Positions 1 through 6,658 of a stretch of 9,597 nucleotides of DNA are shown piece by piece (the first letter of the stretch is position 1; each line of letters opens with the position of its first letter). Made by a program: the position numbers and the translations under genes. The DNA is from Lachnospiraceae bacterium (GTDB lineage Bacteria; Bacillota; Clostridia; Lachnospirales; Lachnospiraceae): the NCBI GenBank assembly GCA_003447295.1, contig DLZQ01000050.1, positions 1-9,597 on the forward strand, in the 5' to 3' direction. The notes under the pieces are model-generated. The model had not been told where the DNA came from and searched no databases. It saw only the letters and a list, made by a program, of their open reading frames with translations.

Positions 1-27
1 GATAGCATTTCTTAATTAACTTTCAAT

Positions 28-1038
28 TTATTTCTTTTCCGGTCTTAAATTTTCTAAAACCTCATCCGGTACATACAGCTTCCCCCAGCCGGTGCCGAGG
101 TCGATCTTGGGCTTGTTGGCACCGTGGAAGTCGGAGCCACCGCTGATCTTCAGATCATATTTGGAGGCAAGTCCGCGGATCTGGCGTTCCTCGGCGGTAT
201 TGTAGGTGCTGTAAATGGCTTCGATGCCCACGAGGCCGATCTTTTTCAATTCCGCTACGAGAGTATCCAGACGATCATCGCTCATGTGATAGAGGATCGG
301 ATGTGCCAGCACAGGAACTCCGCCGGCACCGAGGATCAGTTCCACAGCCTGAGCGGGAGTCACCTTTTCCCTTGGAACAAAGCAGGGGCAGTGATCGCCT
401 ACGTAGCGGTCAAATGCTTCCTTCATGCTCTGGATATAGCCGTGGGAGAGGAGGTATCTTGCAAAATGAGCCCTGGTGATAACCGCACCGGGGAATTCCG
501 CCAGAAGTGCCTCGTAAGTAATGTCAATGTCATGCTCTCTGAGAAGCGCACACATTTTTTCATTGCGGTTCTCGCGGGAACGAATGAAATCTTCTAAATA
601 ATGGGCAAACTCCGGCTGGCGGTAATCAATAAAAAGCCCCACCATGTGAATATCTTTGCCCTGATATTCCGTAGACAGTTCAATACCGGGAATGATCTCA
701 GGCACGCGAGGAACGTCAGCGTCTGCAACAGAAGAAACCGGAAGGCGGGCAACTGCATCGTTACGGGAGAAAGAAACCGGAAGGCGGGCCGCTGCATCGT
801 TACGGGAGAAAGAAACCGGAAAGCGGTCGTCTGCATCGTTATGGGAGGAAATGACTGGGGATGCCGCCTGAGCCTGTCGCAGTTCCTCCGCATACCGGAT
901 CGCCCGGTCCAGTCCGTTTACCGTATCATGATCGGTGAGAGCGAAGGCAGTTAAGCCTTTTTGAATTGCATAATCAACTAATTCTTCCGGGGTAAAGGTA
1001 CCGTCGGAACAGGTGGAATGTACGTGAAGATCTACCAT
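28..1038 (-). CDS. PHP-domain metal-dependent phosphoesterase, TrpH/RNase AM-like, with in-frame repeat insert
   Basis: This is a cytoplasmic PHP-family phosphoesterase of 336 aa. The metal-site motifs appear in order: H5-V-H7 with D12, D36-H37-D38, E120 in PGIELS, H131, H191, AHP at 245-247, and D303-F-H305. This is the full trinuclear set, so the enzyme should be active. Relatives include E. coli RNase AM (TrpH/YciV), a 5'-3' exoribonuclease that trims rRNA 5' ends, and enzymes that hydrolyse 3',5'-bisphosphonucleotides; the substrate here is inferred only. I chose the ATG at 1038 because AAAGGAGAG sits just upstream. An in-frame ATG 16 codons earlier has no such site and gives a non-family N-terminus. 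Residues about 58-112, between the helix after DHDT and the strand leading to PGIE, are extra: a 39-bp tandem repeat encodes most of them. The gene lies downstream of the ABC-F gene but behind a strong terminator, so it probably has its own promoter. Confidence 0.9.
   Translation of the reverse strand: MVDLHVHSTCSDGTFTPEELVDYAIQKGLTAFALTDHDTVNGLDRAIRYAEELRQAQAASPVISSHNDADDRFPVSFSRNDAAARLPVSFSRNDAVARLPVSSVADADVPRVPEIIPGIELSTEYQGKDIHMVGLFIDYRQPEFAHYLEDFIRSRENRNEKMCALLREHDIDITYEALLAEFPGAVITRAHFARYLLSHGYIQSMKEAFDRYVGDHCPCFVPREKVTPAQAVELILGAGGVPVLAHPILYHMSDDRLDTLVAELKKIGLVGIEAIYSTYNTAEERQIRGLASKYDLKISGGSDFHGANKPKIDLGTGWGKLYVPDEVLENLRPEKK
734..850. repeat. Three tandem copies of a 39-bp unit inside the PHP gene
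   Basis: Copies lie at 734-772, 773-811 and 812-850. Each begins GAAACCGGAA on the plus strand and is exactly 39 bp long. The first two differ at about two positions; the third is more diverged. Because 39 is a multiple of three, each copy adds 13 residues (type SRNDAAARLPVSF) to the PHP protein and keeps the frame. A partial, decayed copy may extend on the low-coordinate side (around 721-733). The segment lies where ordinary PHP proteins have a short connection. Confidence 0.93.
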
Positions 1039-1127
1039 ATTTCTCTCCTTTCTGAGATTTTTTAGGGGACTGGTCCGCATTAACATACATTAGAGTTAAT
1101 TTTTGCGTATAGAGACAGTGTTTGTAA

Positions 1128-1157
1128 ATATTACATGTTTTAATGGAGAGCATTCAA
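1128..1157 (-). promoter_or_regulatory. Candidate sigma-A promoter for the PHP gene
   Basis: On the minus strand, TTGAAT (1152-1157) is followed after 18 bp by TAATAT (1128-1133). Each box matches the consensus at four of six positions. It lies between the ABC-F terminator and the PHP start, giving a leader of about 80 nt. This is plausible but weak. Confidence 0.33.
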
Positions 1158-1180
1158 TGAAACAGAATTGGGAAATTAAC

Positions 1181-1213
1181 AAAATGGATGTCGGCAGCAC
1201 CGGCATCCATTTT
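1181..1213 (-). terminator. Intrinsic terminator of the ABC-F gene
   Basis: The arms are 1181-1194 and 1200-1213, 14 nt each with one imperfect pair, around a 5-nt loop. Read on the minus strand, the hairpin starts 8 nt after the ABC-F stop codon. It ends in a U-rich tail (ATTTTGTTAATTT). It should separate ABC-F transcription from the PHP gene. Confidence 0.85.
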
Positions 1214-1220
1214 ATTCGTC

Positions 1221-2858
1221 TTAGTTCTCGTCGTCTTCGGTCTGTGCGGTGAATACAGTACGCTTTCTTGCCATTTCATCGCTTGCCAGGTACTCATCGT
1301 AGGTAGTGATCTTGTCTACCAGGCTGCCATTAGGCAGAATCTCGATGATACGGTTGGCAGTGGTCTGTACGAACTGGTGGTCATGACAGGAGAACAGTGC
1401 CACACCGGGGAACTTGATCAGACCGTTGTTCAGCGCGGTGATGGACTCCATATCCAGATGGTTGGTGGGCTCATCCAGGATCAGACAGTTGGCGCCGCTG
1501 ATCATCATCTTGGACAGCAGGCAGCGAACCTTCTCACCACCGGAGAGGATGCGGACCTTCTTCACACCGTCTTCGCCGGCGAACAGCATACGTCCCAGGA
1601 AACCACGGACATAAGTAGCATCCTTTACGGGAGAGTAACCGGTCAGCCAGTCGGCGATGGTCATATCATTGTCGAACTCTGCGGTATTATCCTTCGGGAA
1701 GTAGGACTGGGAAGTGGTAACACCCCACTTGTAGGTTCCCTCATCCGGCTCGATTTCTCCGGCAAGGATCTGGAACAGTGTGGTCTTCGCCAGCTCACAG
1801 CTTCCTACGAAAGCCACCTTGTCTTCACGACCCAGAGTAAAGGAGATGTCATCTAACACCTTTTCTCCGTTGATGGTCTTGGACAGATGTTCCACAGCCA
1901 GTACTTCGTTACCGATCTCACGCTCGGGGCGGAAGTCGATATAGGGATATTTTCTGCTGGAGGGCTTAATGTCATCCAACTCAATTTTTTCCAGGGCACG
2001 TTTTCTGGAAGTAGCCTGTTTGGATTTGGAAGCATTTGCGGAGAAACGGGAGATGAACTCCTGTAATTCCTTGATCTTTTCTTCTTTTTTCTTATTGGCT
2101 TCCTTCATCTGCTTCACCAGCAGCTGGCTGGACTCATACCAGAAATCATAGTTACCGGCATACAGCTGGATCTTGCCGTAGTCGATGTCGGCAATCTGGG
2201 TACATACCTTGTTCAGAAAATAACGGTCATGGGATACCACGATAACGGTATTCTCGAAATCGATCAGGAAATCCTCCAGCCATGCGATCGCATCCAGATC
2301 CAGATGGTTGGTAGGCTCGTCGAGCAGCAGAATGTCGGGGTTACCGAACAGTGCTTTGGCTAACAGGACCTTCACCTTCAGGCTGCCGTCTAAATCCTTC
2401 ATGAGAGAGTAGTGGAACTCGGTGCCGATGCCCAGACCGTTTAACAGCATGGCGGCATTGGACTCTGCTTCCCAACCGTCCATCTCAGCGAATTCTGCTT
2501 CCAGCTCGCTGGCACGGATGCCGTCCTCATCACTGAAATCTTCCTTGGCATAGATGGCATCCTTTTCCTTCATGATCTGGAAGAGACGCTCGTTACCCAT
2601 GATAACGGTATCCATAACCACATTTTCATCGTATTTGAAATGATCCTGCTCCAACACGGAGAGACGCTGACCGGGGGTGATGACGATATCACCTTTGGTG
2701 GTGTCCAGCTGACCGGACAGGATCTTCAAAAAGGTGGATTTACCGGCACCGTTGGCTCCGATGAGTCCGTAACAGTTGCCCTCGGTAAACTTGATGTTGA
2801 CATCTTCGAATAATGCCTTCTTACCCACACGGTAAGTTACGTTGTTTGCACTGATCAT
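1221..2858 (-). CDS. ykpA: ABC-F family ATPase, YkpA/YbiT type
   Basis: This 545-aa protein has two ATP-binding domains and no membrane segments, as in ABC-F translation factors. Domain 1 has Walker A GANGAGKST (34-42), a degenerate signature LDGSLK (156-161), Walker B with DEPTNHLD (180-187) and the H-loop SHD (209-211). A charged linker of about 240-300 includes SRFSANASKSKQATSRKR-like sequence, typical of the tRNA-contacting linker. Domain 2 has a degenerate Walker A, GSCELAKTT (352-360), an intact LSGGE (438-442), DEPTNHLD (462-469) and CHD (491-493). The same pattern of altered motifs is, to my recollection, typical of Bacillus YkpA, so I read it as a family trait and not as decay. YbiT/YkpA proteins act on ribosomes; their exact role is poorly known, and nothing points to antibiotic resistance. 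The start follows GAAGAGG at a good distance. The gene has a clear promoter and terminator of its own and is probably monocistronic. Confidence 0.93.
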   Translation of the reverse strand: MISANNVTYRVGKKALFEDVNIKFTEGNCYGLIGANGAGKSTFLKILSGQLDTTKGDIVITPGQRLSVLEQDHFKYDENVVMDTVIMGNERLFQIMKEKDAIYAKEDFSDEDGIRASELEAEFAEMDGWEAESNAAMLLNGLGIGTEFHYSLMKDLDGSLKVKVLLAKALFGNPDILLLDEPTNHLDLDAIAWLEDFLIDFENTVIVVSHDRYFLNKVCTQIADIDYGKIQLYAGNYDFWYESSQLLVKQMKEANKKKEEKIKELQEFISRFSANASKSKQATSRKRALEKIELDDIKPSSRKYPYIDFRPEREIGNEVLAVEHLSKTINGEKVLDDISFTLGREDKVAFVGSCELAKTTLFQILAGEIEPDEGTYKWGVTTSQSYFPKDNTAEFDNDMTIADWLTGYSPVKDATYVRGFLGRMLFAGEDGVKKVRILSGGEKVRCLLSKMMISGANCLILDEPTNHLDMESITALNNGLIKFPGVALFSCHDHQFVQTTANRIIEILPNGSLVDKITTYDEYLASDEMARKRTVFTAQTEDDEN

Positions 2859-2905
2859 TCTAAAAACCTCTTCTTATTTATATGCGTTACAAAGTCACTT
2901 CTTCC

Positions 2906-2933
2906 ATTATACATAAAAGCCCACATATTTCAA
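2906..2933 (-). promoter_or_regulatory. Sigma-A promoter of the ABC-F gene
   Basis: On the minus strand, TTGAAA (2928-2933) is followed after 16 bp by a perfect TATAAT (2906-2911). Transcription should start near 2899, giving a leader of about 40 nt before the start codon at 2858. Confidence 0.75.
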
Positions 2934-3094
2934 GGAGAAAGTGTGATATTTCAGCGTTTTCTCAGGCGGTGGACCAGCCAGTGTGCCACGCTGGAACGAC
3001 TTTTGTCACTTCATGGTGGTTGATGCTTTGAAACAGGAGCTCAATGCAAAAGCAGTTTCGAAAAGAAAATTTACATCGATTTTACTCCCGAAGA
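2934..3094. other. Unexplained stretch between divergent promoters
   Basis: This stretch separates the ABC-F promoter from the MFS promoter. One plus-strand frame is open from 2947 to the TGA at 3115-3117 (56 codons) but has no start codon with a ribosome site. A short hairpin, CCAGTG/CGCTGG, lies within it. It may be a decayed gene fragment or simply non-coding DNA; I cannot name it. Confidence 0.35.
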
Positions 3095-3123
3095 TTGCGT
3101 ATGGCATCCCCCTCTGATAAAAT
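3095..3123 (+). promoter_or_regulatory. Candidate extended -10 promoter of the MFS transporter gene
   Basis: TAAAAT (3118-3123) is preceded by TGA, which makes an extended -10. A weak -35, TTGCGT (3095-3100), lies 17 bp upstream. The predicted start near 3130 leaves only about 20 nt before the ATG, just enough for the GGGAGG site at 3138-3143. Confidence 0.5.
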
Positions 3124-3150
3124 AAAACTATCAACTTGGGAGGTTTTCTT

Positions 3151-4566
3151 ATGGAGACAAAATTAAATTACAAAAGAACGTTTCTGATCGGACTGGCTTT
3201 TCTTAGCATTTGTTCCTTCTGGCAGATGTATGACAACATCATCCCCCTGATCCTTCAGAATACCTATCATCTGGGCGAGACTATGACGGGAGCGGTCATG
3301 GCACTGGACAATGTGCTGGCGATCTTTCTGCTGCCGGTGTTTGGTGCGCTGTCTGATAAGGTACATACGAAGCTTGGCAGAAGAATGCCATTTATCGTGG
3401 CGGGTACGATCCTGGCAGTGATCTTCATGATGTTACTGCCGATGATCGACAATGCAGAAAAGGCAAGATGGGGCACAGGAGAGTCCTTCAGTAACCAGGT
3501 GATCTTTCTGGCTGTGCTGTTTTTCACCCTGGTGTCCATGGGACTGTATCGTTCCCCGGCGGTGGCACTGATGCCGGATGTAACTCCGAACCATCTGCGC
3601 AGCCGTGCCAATGCGGTGATCAACCTCATGGGAGCTGTGGGCGGCGTCTATGCTCTGATCATGATCAAAGTTCTGGTGGGCAAAGGTGAAACACCGGATT
3701 ATCTGCCTTTATTTGCAAGTATTGCAGCAGTCATGGCGATTGCTGTGGGAATTCTTGTGATCACCATCCGGGAAAATAAGCTGCGGGAAGAAGTCGAGAA
3801 GGCAGAGGCGGCAAATGCAGGAACAATAGAAGAAAAAGCAATGGCCGAGGGAGTGGAAGCTGCCGGTGAGATCGAGGCAGTGGGAGATACCGGAGAGGTA
3901 AAATCTTTCGACGGGAAAAAACAGACAGGAAAGACGGAAGGCACCAAGGGTATGCCCAAGGAAGTGAAGCGCAGTATGTACTTCATGCTTGCATCTATCT
4001 TCTTGTGGTTCACCGCGTATAATGCCGTGACCACAGCTTTTTCCCGCTATACGAAGGTAGTATGGAAGATGGAGGGCGGAAGCTTCGCCAACTGTCTGAT
4101 GGTAGCGACGGTAGCTGCTATTCTGAGCTATATTCCCATTGGAAACATCTCTGCGAAGATCGGTCGTAAGAAGACTATCATGGGCGGTGTTCTGCTGATG
4201 GCAGCCTGCTATGGTGGCGCAATTTTTGCCAGAGAATATCATCCCATCGTCAATGTGGCATTTGCCCTGATCGGTGTGGCATGGGCAGCCATCAATGTGA
4301 ATTCCTATCCGATGATCGTGGCCATGAGCAGTGGCAGCGATGTGGGGAAATTCACCGGAACCTATTATACGTTCTCCATGGCAGCACAGATCCTGACTCC
4401 GGTACTCTCCGGATTTCTGTTGGAAAATGTGTCCTATAACACCCTGTTTCCCTATGCCCTGTTCTTCTCCCTGATGGCATTCCTTACTATGACCCAGGTA
4501 CGTCACGGCGATGTGAAGCCCCAGAAGAAGGAGAGCATTCTGGAGAACTTTGATGTAGATGACTGA
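3151..4566 (+). CDS. MFS sugar transporter, SLC45/GPH-like
   Basis: This 471-aa polytopic membrane protein is of the major facilitator type. The clearest mark is the loop 2-3 motif GALSDKVHTKLGRRMPF (65-81), as in SLC45 and sucrose:proton symporters (GPH group). A weaker counterpart, SAKIGRKKTI, lies at about 334-343 in the second half. Hydrophobic segments fit twelve helices. It probably imports a sugar with a cation, but the substrate cannot be read from sequence. The central cytoplasmic loop, about 208-276, is long, Glu/Ala/Gly/Lys-rich and of low complexity. I start at 3151 because GGGAGG ends 7 nt upstream; the longer frame opening at TTG 3136 would place that site inside the gene. No sugar-hydrolase or kinase gene adjoins it, so the context does not reveal a substrate. 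No convincing terminator follows. Confidence 0.88.
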   Translation: METKLNYKRTFLIGLAFLSICSFWQMYDNIIPLILQNTYHLGETMTGAVMALDNVLAIFLLPVFGALSDKVHTKLGRRMPFIVAGTILAVIFMMLLPMIDNAEKARWGTGESFSNQVIFLAVLFFTLVSMGLYRSPAVALMPDVTPNHLRSRANAVINLMGAVGGVYALIMIKVLVGKGETPDYLPLFASIAAVMAIAVGILVITIRENKLREEVEKAEAANAGTIEEKAMAEGVEAAGEIEAVGDTGEVKSFDGKKQTGKTEGTKGMPKEVKRSMYFMLASIFLWFTAYNAVTTAFSRYTKVVWKMEGGSFANCLMVATVAAILSYIPIGNISAKIGRKKTIMGGVLLMAACYGGAIFAREYHPIVNVAFALIGVAWAAINVNSYPMIVAMSSGSDVGKFTGTYYTFSMAAQILTPVLSGFLLENVSYNTLFPYALFFSLMAFLTMTQVRHGDVKPQKKESILENFDVDD

Positions 4567-4654
4567 TGCGGATAACTTCGGTATATACTTGGCAGGACGA
4601 TACAATTTGACAAATGTGTTGTAAGCTCTTTGGAGAATCTTAAGAAATACCTAC

Positions 4655-4683
4655 TTGAAAATAAAAGAGTAGTGGATTAAAGT
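4655..4683 (+). promoter_or_regulatory. Candidate sigma-A promoter of the GDPD gene
   Basis: TTGAAA (4655-4660) is followed after 17 bp by TAAAGT (4678-4683). A perfect TTGACA also occurs at 4607-4612 but has no good -10 at the right distance. If the first pair is used, the RNA begins at about 4690, at the foot of the hairpin 4690-4730. Confidence 0.45.
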
Positions 4684-4689
4684 AAAAGG

Positions 4690-4730
4690 CAGCGAATCTA
4701 TACTGTGATAGAAACGGTATGGATTCGCTG
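4690..4730 (+). other. Strong hairpin in the leader of the GDPD gene
   Basis: The arms CAGCGAATCTATAC (4690-4703) and GTATGGATTCGCTG (4717-4730) pair over 14 bp, with one U-G wobble, around a 13-nt loop. No U-tract follows on the plus strand, so it is a poor terminator in that direction. It could stabilise the 5' end of the GDPD mRNA. A terminator remnant or a protein-binding dyad is also possible. Confidence 0.8.
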
Positions 4731-4763
4731 TAAAAAGTTACAGGAAGATAGAAGGTTATAGGA

Positions 4764-5594
4764 ATGAAAGTATTAGGAATCTTATTGATTGTTTTGGCAG
4801 TTCTCGCAGTTCTGTATTTTCTCATGATCATGCCGAGGATGCTGCACAAACCGGACACAGCCCCTTTTAAAGAATGGCTTTATGCCCATAGAGGTCTGCA
4901 TGACAATGCCACAGAGGCTCCGGAGAACTCCATGGCAGCATTCCGCAAGGCCGTGGATGCAGGCTTCGGTATCGAACTGGATATTCAGCTGACGAAGGAT
5001 AGGATTCCCGTGGTGTTCCATGATTTTACCTTAAAAAGAGTCTGCGGCGGCGAAGGAAAAATCTGTGATTACACTTATGAGGACTTGCAGCAGTTCCATC
5101 TGTGCAAGTCCACGGAGAAGATTCCGAAGTTCGAGGACGTGCTTCAGATGGTGGACGGAAAAGTACCTCTGATCGTGGAGTTCAAGATCGAGCGTACCGA
5201 CCTGTCCCTGTGCCCCATTGCGGATAAGATGCTTCGGGCCTACAAGGGAATGTACTGCATGGAGTCCTTTAATCCTCTGGGAGTACGGTGGTATCGTAAG
5301 AATCATCCGGATCTGGTGCGCGGTCAGCTGTCCGATGCTTTCCTGAAGGAAGGAGAGTATGTGGGAATATTGTATTTTGTCCTGCAGAATCTGCTGTTGA
5401 ACTTCGTGACGAAGCCGGATTTCGTGGCATACAATCACCATTATCCCGCGATCCTGTCAAGAAAGCTTTGTAGAGGTCTGTATCATAATACCGCAGCAGC
5501 ATGGACCATCAAAAGTCAGAGCGAGTTAGACGCGGCTAGAAAAAATTTCGATGTGTTTATATTTGACAGCTTTATACCGGAGAAAATGAAATAG
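4764..5594 (+). CDS. Membrane-anchored glycerophosphodiester phosphodiesterase (GDPD) family protein
   Basis: This 276-aa protein has one N-terminal membrane helix (about 4-24) followed by a GDPD TIM-barrel domain. Family motifs are present: H42-R-G, ENS at 54-56, ELD at 71-73, H86-D87 and VEFK at 138-141. These are the catalytic His pair and the metal-binding acidic residues. The family hydrolyses glycerophosphodiesters, such as deacylated phospholipids or teichoic-acid-type polymers, to glycerol 3-phosphate and an alcohol. The substrate and the side of the membrane are inferred only: the positive residues after the helix (R25, H28, K29) hint that the domain faces the cytoplasm. The C-terminus ends FIFDSFIPE where many relatives read GxxTDxP. 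The start is the ATG at 4764, preceded by GAAGG at 8 nt. The gene is flanked by a leader hairpin upstream and a terminator downstream, so it is likely expressed alone. Confidence 0.9.
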   Translation: MKVLGILLIVLAVLAVLYFLMIMPRMLHKPDTAPFKEWLYAHRGLHDNATEAPENSMAAFRKAVDAGFGIELDIQLTKDRIPVVFHDFTLKRVCGGEGKICDYTYEDLQQFHLCKSTEKIPKFEDVLQMVDGKVPLIVEFKIERTDLSLCPIADKMLRAYKGMYCMESFNPLGVRWYRKNHPDLVRGQLSDAFLKEGEYVGILYFVLQNLLLNFVTKPDFVAYNHHYPAILSRKLCRGLYHNTAAAWTIKSQSELDAARKNFDVFIFDSFIPEKMK

Positions 5595-5607
5595 AGAATG
5601 CAACTGA

Positions 5608-5649
5608 GAAAGACTGGTTCCGCAGGTGTCGAAAACGGTCTTCCTTTTT
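5608..5649 (+). terminator. Intrinsic terminator of the GDPD gene
   Basis: GAAAGACTG (5608-5616) pairs with CGGTCTTCC (5636-5644), with one mismatch and one wobble. The right arm is followed directly by TTTTT. It lies 13 nt after the GDPD stop codon. The loop is long, so its strength is moderate. Confidence 0.65.
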
Positions 5650-5685
5650 AGGATTACGTCTGCATAATAAAACGGGAAACATAGT

Positions 5686-6477
5686 ATGTATACAAAAGAA
5701 AATCTGAAACGGCAATTACATAGCATGAGACTTACCGGAAAAGAGACGATCCTGATCCATTCCTCCATGAAAGCCATCGGAGAGGTGGAGGGTGGTGCGG
5801 ATACTGTGCTGGATGCCTGGATGGAATATTTTGCGGACGGGTTATTGTTACTTCCGACCCATACCTGGGCGAATGTGAATGCAGAGTGTCCGGTGTATGA
5901 CTATCGCAGCACACCGTCCTGCGTGGGGCTCTTGACAAATCTCTTTTGGCTAAGAGAAGGTGTGGTAAGGTCTCTCCATCCCACCCATTCACTGGCTGGC
6001 TTCGGAAAAGGAGCCGCAGAATATCTGGCGGGGGAGGACGAGAACAATACCCCCTGTACCCCCGGAGGAGCGTACGACCGGCTGAAGGATTGCGGAGGGA
6101 AAATTCTGTTAGTAGGTGTGGGGCACGAACGCAATACTTATATCCACAGCGTGGAAGAAGTGCTGAATGTACCGAACCGGCTGGCGGCGGAGCCTATGGA
6201 GCTTGTGACGATCCTGCCGGACGGAACCGAAAAGAAAGTATATATGCGGAAACATTACAATGCGGTGCAGCCTCATATTTCAGAGGATTTTGTGAAATTA
6301 AACCAGGCGTTTCTGGATTGCGGAGCAGTGGAAGAAGTAGTATTTGGAGACGCGGAGTGTCTTCTGTGTGATGCTAAAAAAGTATTCCGGGTGGTACGGC
6401 ATGTGCTGGCACCGGATCCGGAATGCCTGGTCACGAAAACAGAGATCCCCGCAGAGCGTTGGAAAAATTTTGAGTAG
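5686..6477 (+). CDS. AAC(3)-family aminoglycoside N-acetyltransferase-like protein
   Basis: This 263-aa cytoplasmic protein matches the AAC(3) (Antibiotic_NAT) fold. Marks in order are ILIHSS (22-27), LLLPTHTW (54-61), RSLHPTHS (95-102), LLVGVGHERNTYIHSVEE (141-158) and a C-terminal region of the usual length. The family transfers acetyl from acetyl-CoA to the 3-amino group of 2-deoxystreptamine aminoglycosides. However, many chromosomal members (YokD type) have no proven drug substrate, and nothing here shows resistance activity. No mobile element, integron or other resistance gene lies nearby, which fits a resident gene. Codon use resembles that of its neighbours. The start at 5686 has only a weak GGGA site; the next ATG (residue 14) would cut into the first conserved helix. 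A strong terminator follows within a few bases of the stop. Confidence 0.87.
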   Translation: MYTKENLKRQLHSMRLTGKETILIHSSMKAIGEVEGGADTVLDAWMEYFADGLLLLPTHTWANVNAECPVYDYRSTPSCVGLLTNLFWLREGVVRSLHPTHSLAGFGKGAAEYLAGEDENNTPCTPGGAYDRLKDCGGKILLVGVGHERNTYIHSVEEVLNVPNRLAAEPMELVTILPDGTEKKVYMRKHYNAVQPHISEDFVKLNQAFLDCGAVEEVVFGDAECLLCDAKKVFRVVRHVLAPDPECLVTKTEIPAERWKNFE

Positions 6478-6479
6478 TT

Positions 6480-6512
6480 AATCGAGTAGGCTGGCTCCTA
6501 CTCGATTTGTAT
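6480..6512 (+). terminator. Intrinsic terminator of the AAC(3)-like gene
   Basis: AATCGAGTAGG (6480-6490) pairs perfectly over 11 bp with CCTACTCGATT (6497-6507) around a 6-nt loop. A T-rich stretch follows (TTGTATACTTTG). It begins 2 nt after the stop codon. Confidence 0.85.
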
Positions 6513-6516
6513 ACTT

Positions 6517-6597
6517 TGTACACCATCTCGCTTAAAAGCTCGATGATGTACATTCGCCAAATACAGATTCTTGTGCAAGCACAAATCTGTACTTGGC
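6517..6597. repeat. Two-hairpin palindromic element between convergent genes
   Basis: The first hairpin has arms TGTACACCATCTCGCTT (6517-6533) and AAGCTCGATGATGTACA (6536-6552), with 14 of 17 positions paired and a 2-nt gap. The second spans 6556-6597: GCCAA pairs with TTGGC, ACAGAT with ATCTGT and TTGTGC with GCACAA, around a 2-nt loop with small internal bulges. An outer CGATGA/TCATCG pair (6541-6546 with 6598-6603) could join the two. The element lies between the terminators of two convergent genes and encodes nothing I recognise. It has the look of a dispersed palindromic (REP/BIME-like) unit, which one window cannot prove. Confidence 0.6.
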
Positions 6598-6610
6598 TCA
6601 TCGTATACAC

Positions 6611-6644
6611 AAAAAAGGATCAGTCCTAAGGGACTGATCCTTTT
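6611..6644 (-). terminator. Intrinsic terminator of the cold-shock gene, possibly bidirectional
   Basis: Perfect 14-bp arms (6613-6626 and 6631-6644) flank a 4-nt loop. On the minus strand the hairpin is followed by a run of six T. It starts 14 nt after the csp stop codon. On the plus strand the right arm itself ends in TTTT, so it may also stop transcription arriving from the AAC(3) side. Confidence 0.93.
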
Positions 6645-6658
6645 GGTTTGCCTTGCTA

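Noticed and set aside
352..360. Possible inactivation of the ABC-F protein because its second Walker A is degenerate (residues 352-360 of the protein, not window bases)
   Set aside because: The frame is intact and the same kind of change occurs in YkpA relatives, so it is a subfamily feature.
734..850. A CRISPR-like array
   Set aside because: The 39-bp units abut with no spacers between them and lie inside a coding frame. This is a coding minisatellite.
124..954. Plus-strand frames over the PHP gene, including one with an RNRKAG-type repeat
   Set aside because: The repeat pattern is just the 39-bp DNA repeat read on the other strand. The PHP frame holds all metal motifs and is the real one.
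1188..1856. A 222-codon open frame on the plus strand
   Set aside because: It is antisense to the well-supported ABC-F gene, starts within that gene's terminator hairpin, and shows no domain.
3709..4605. A 298-codon open frame on the minus strand
   Set aside because: It lies almost wholly inside the MFS transporter gene, is rich in His/Cys/Gly without any family motif, and has no ribosome site. It is a shadow of the real gene.
4607..4612. Perfect TTGACA as the -35 of the GDPD promoter
   Set aside because: No acceptable -10 lies 16-19 bp downstream. The TTGAAA/TAAAGT pair at 4655-4683 fits better.
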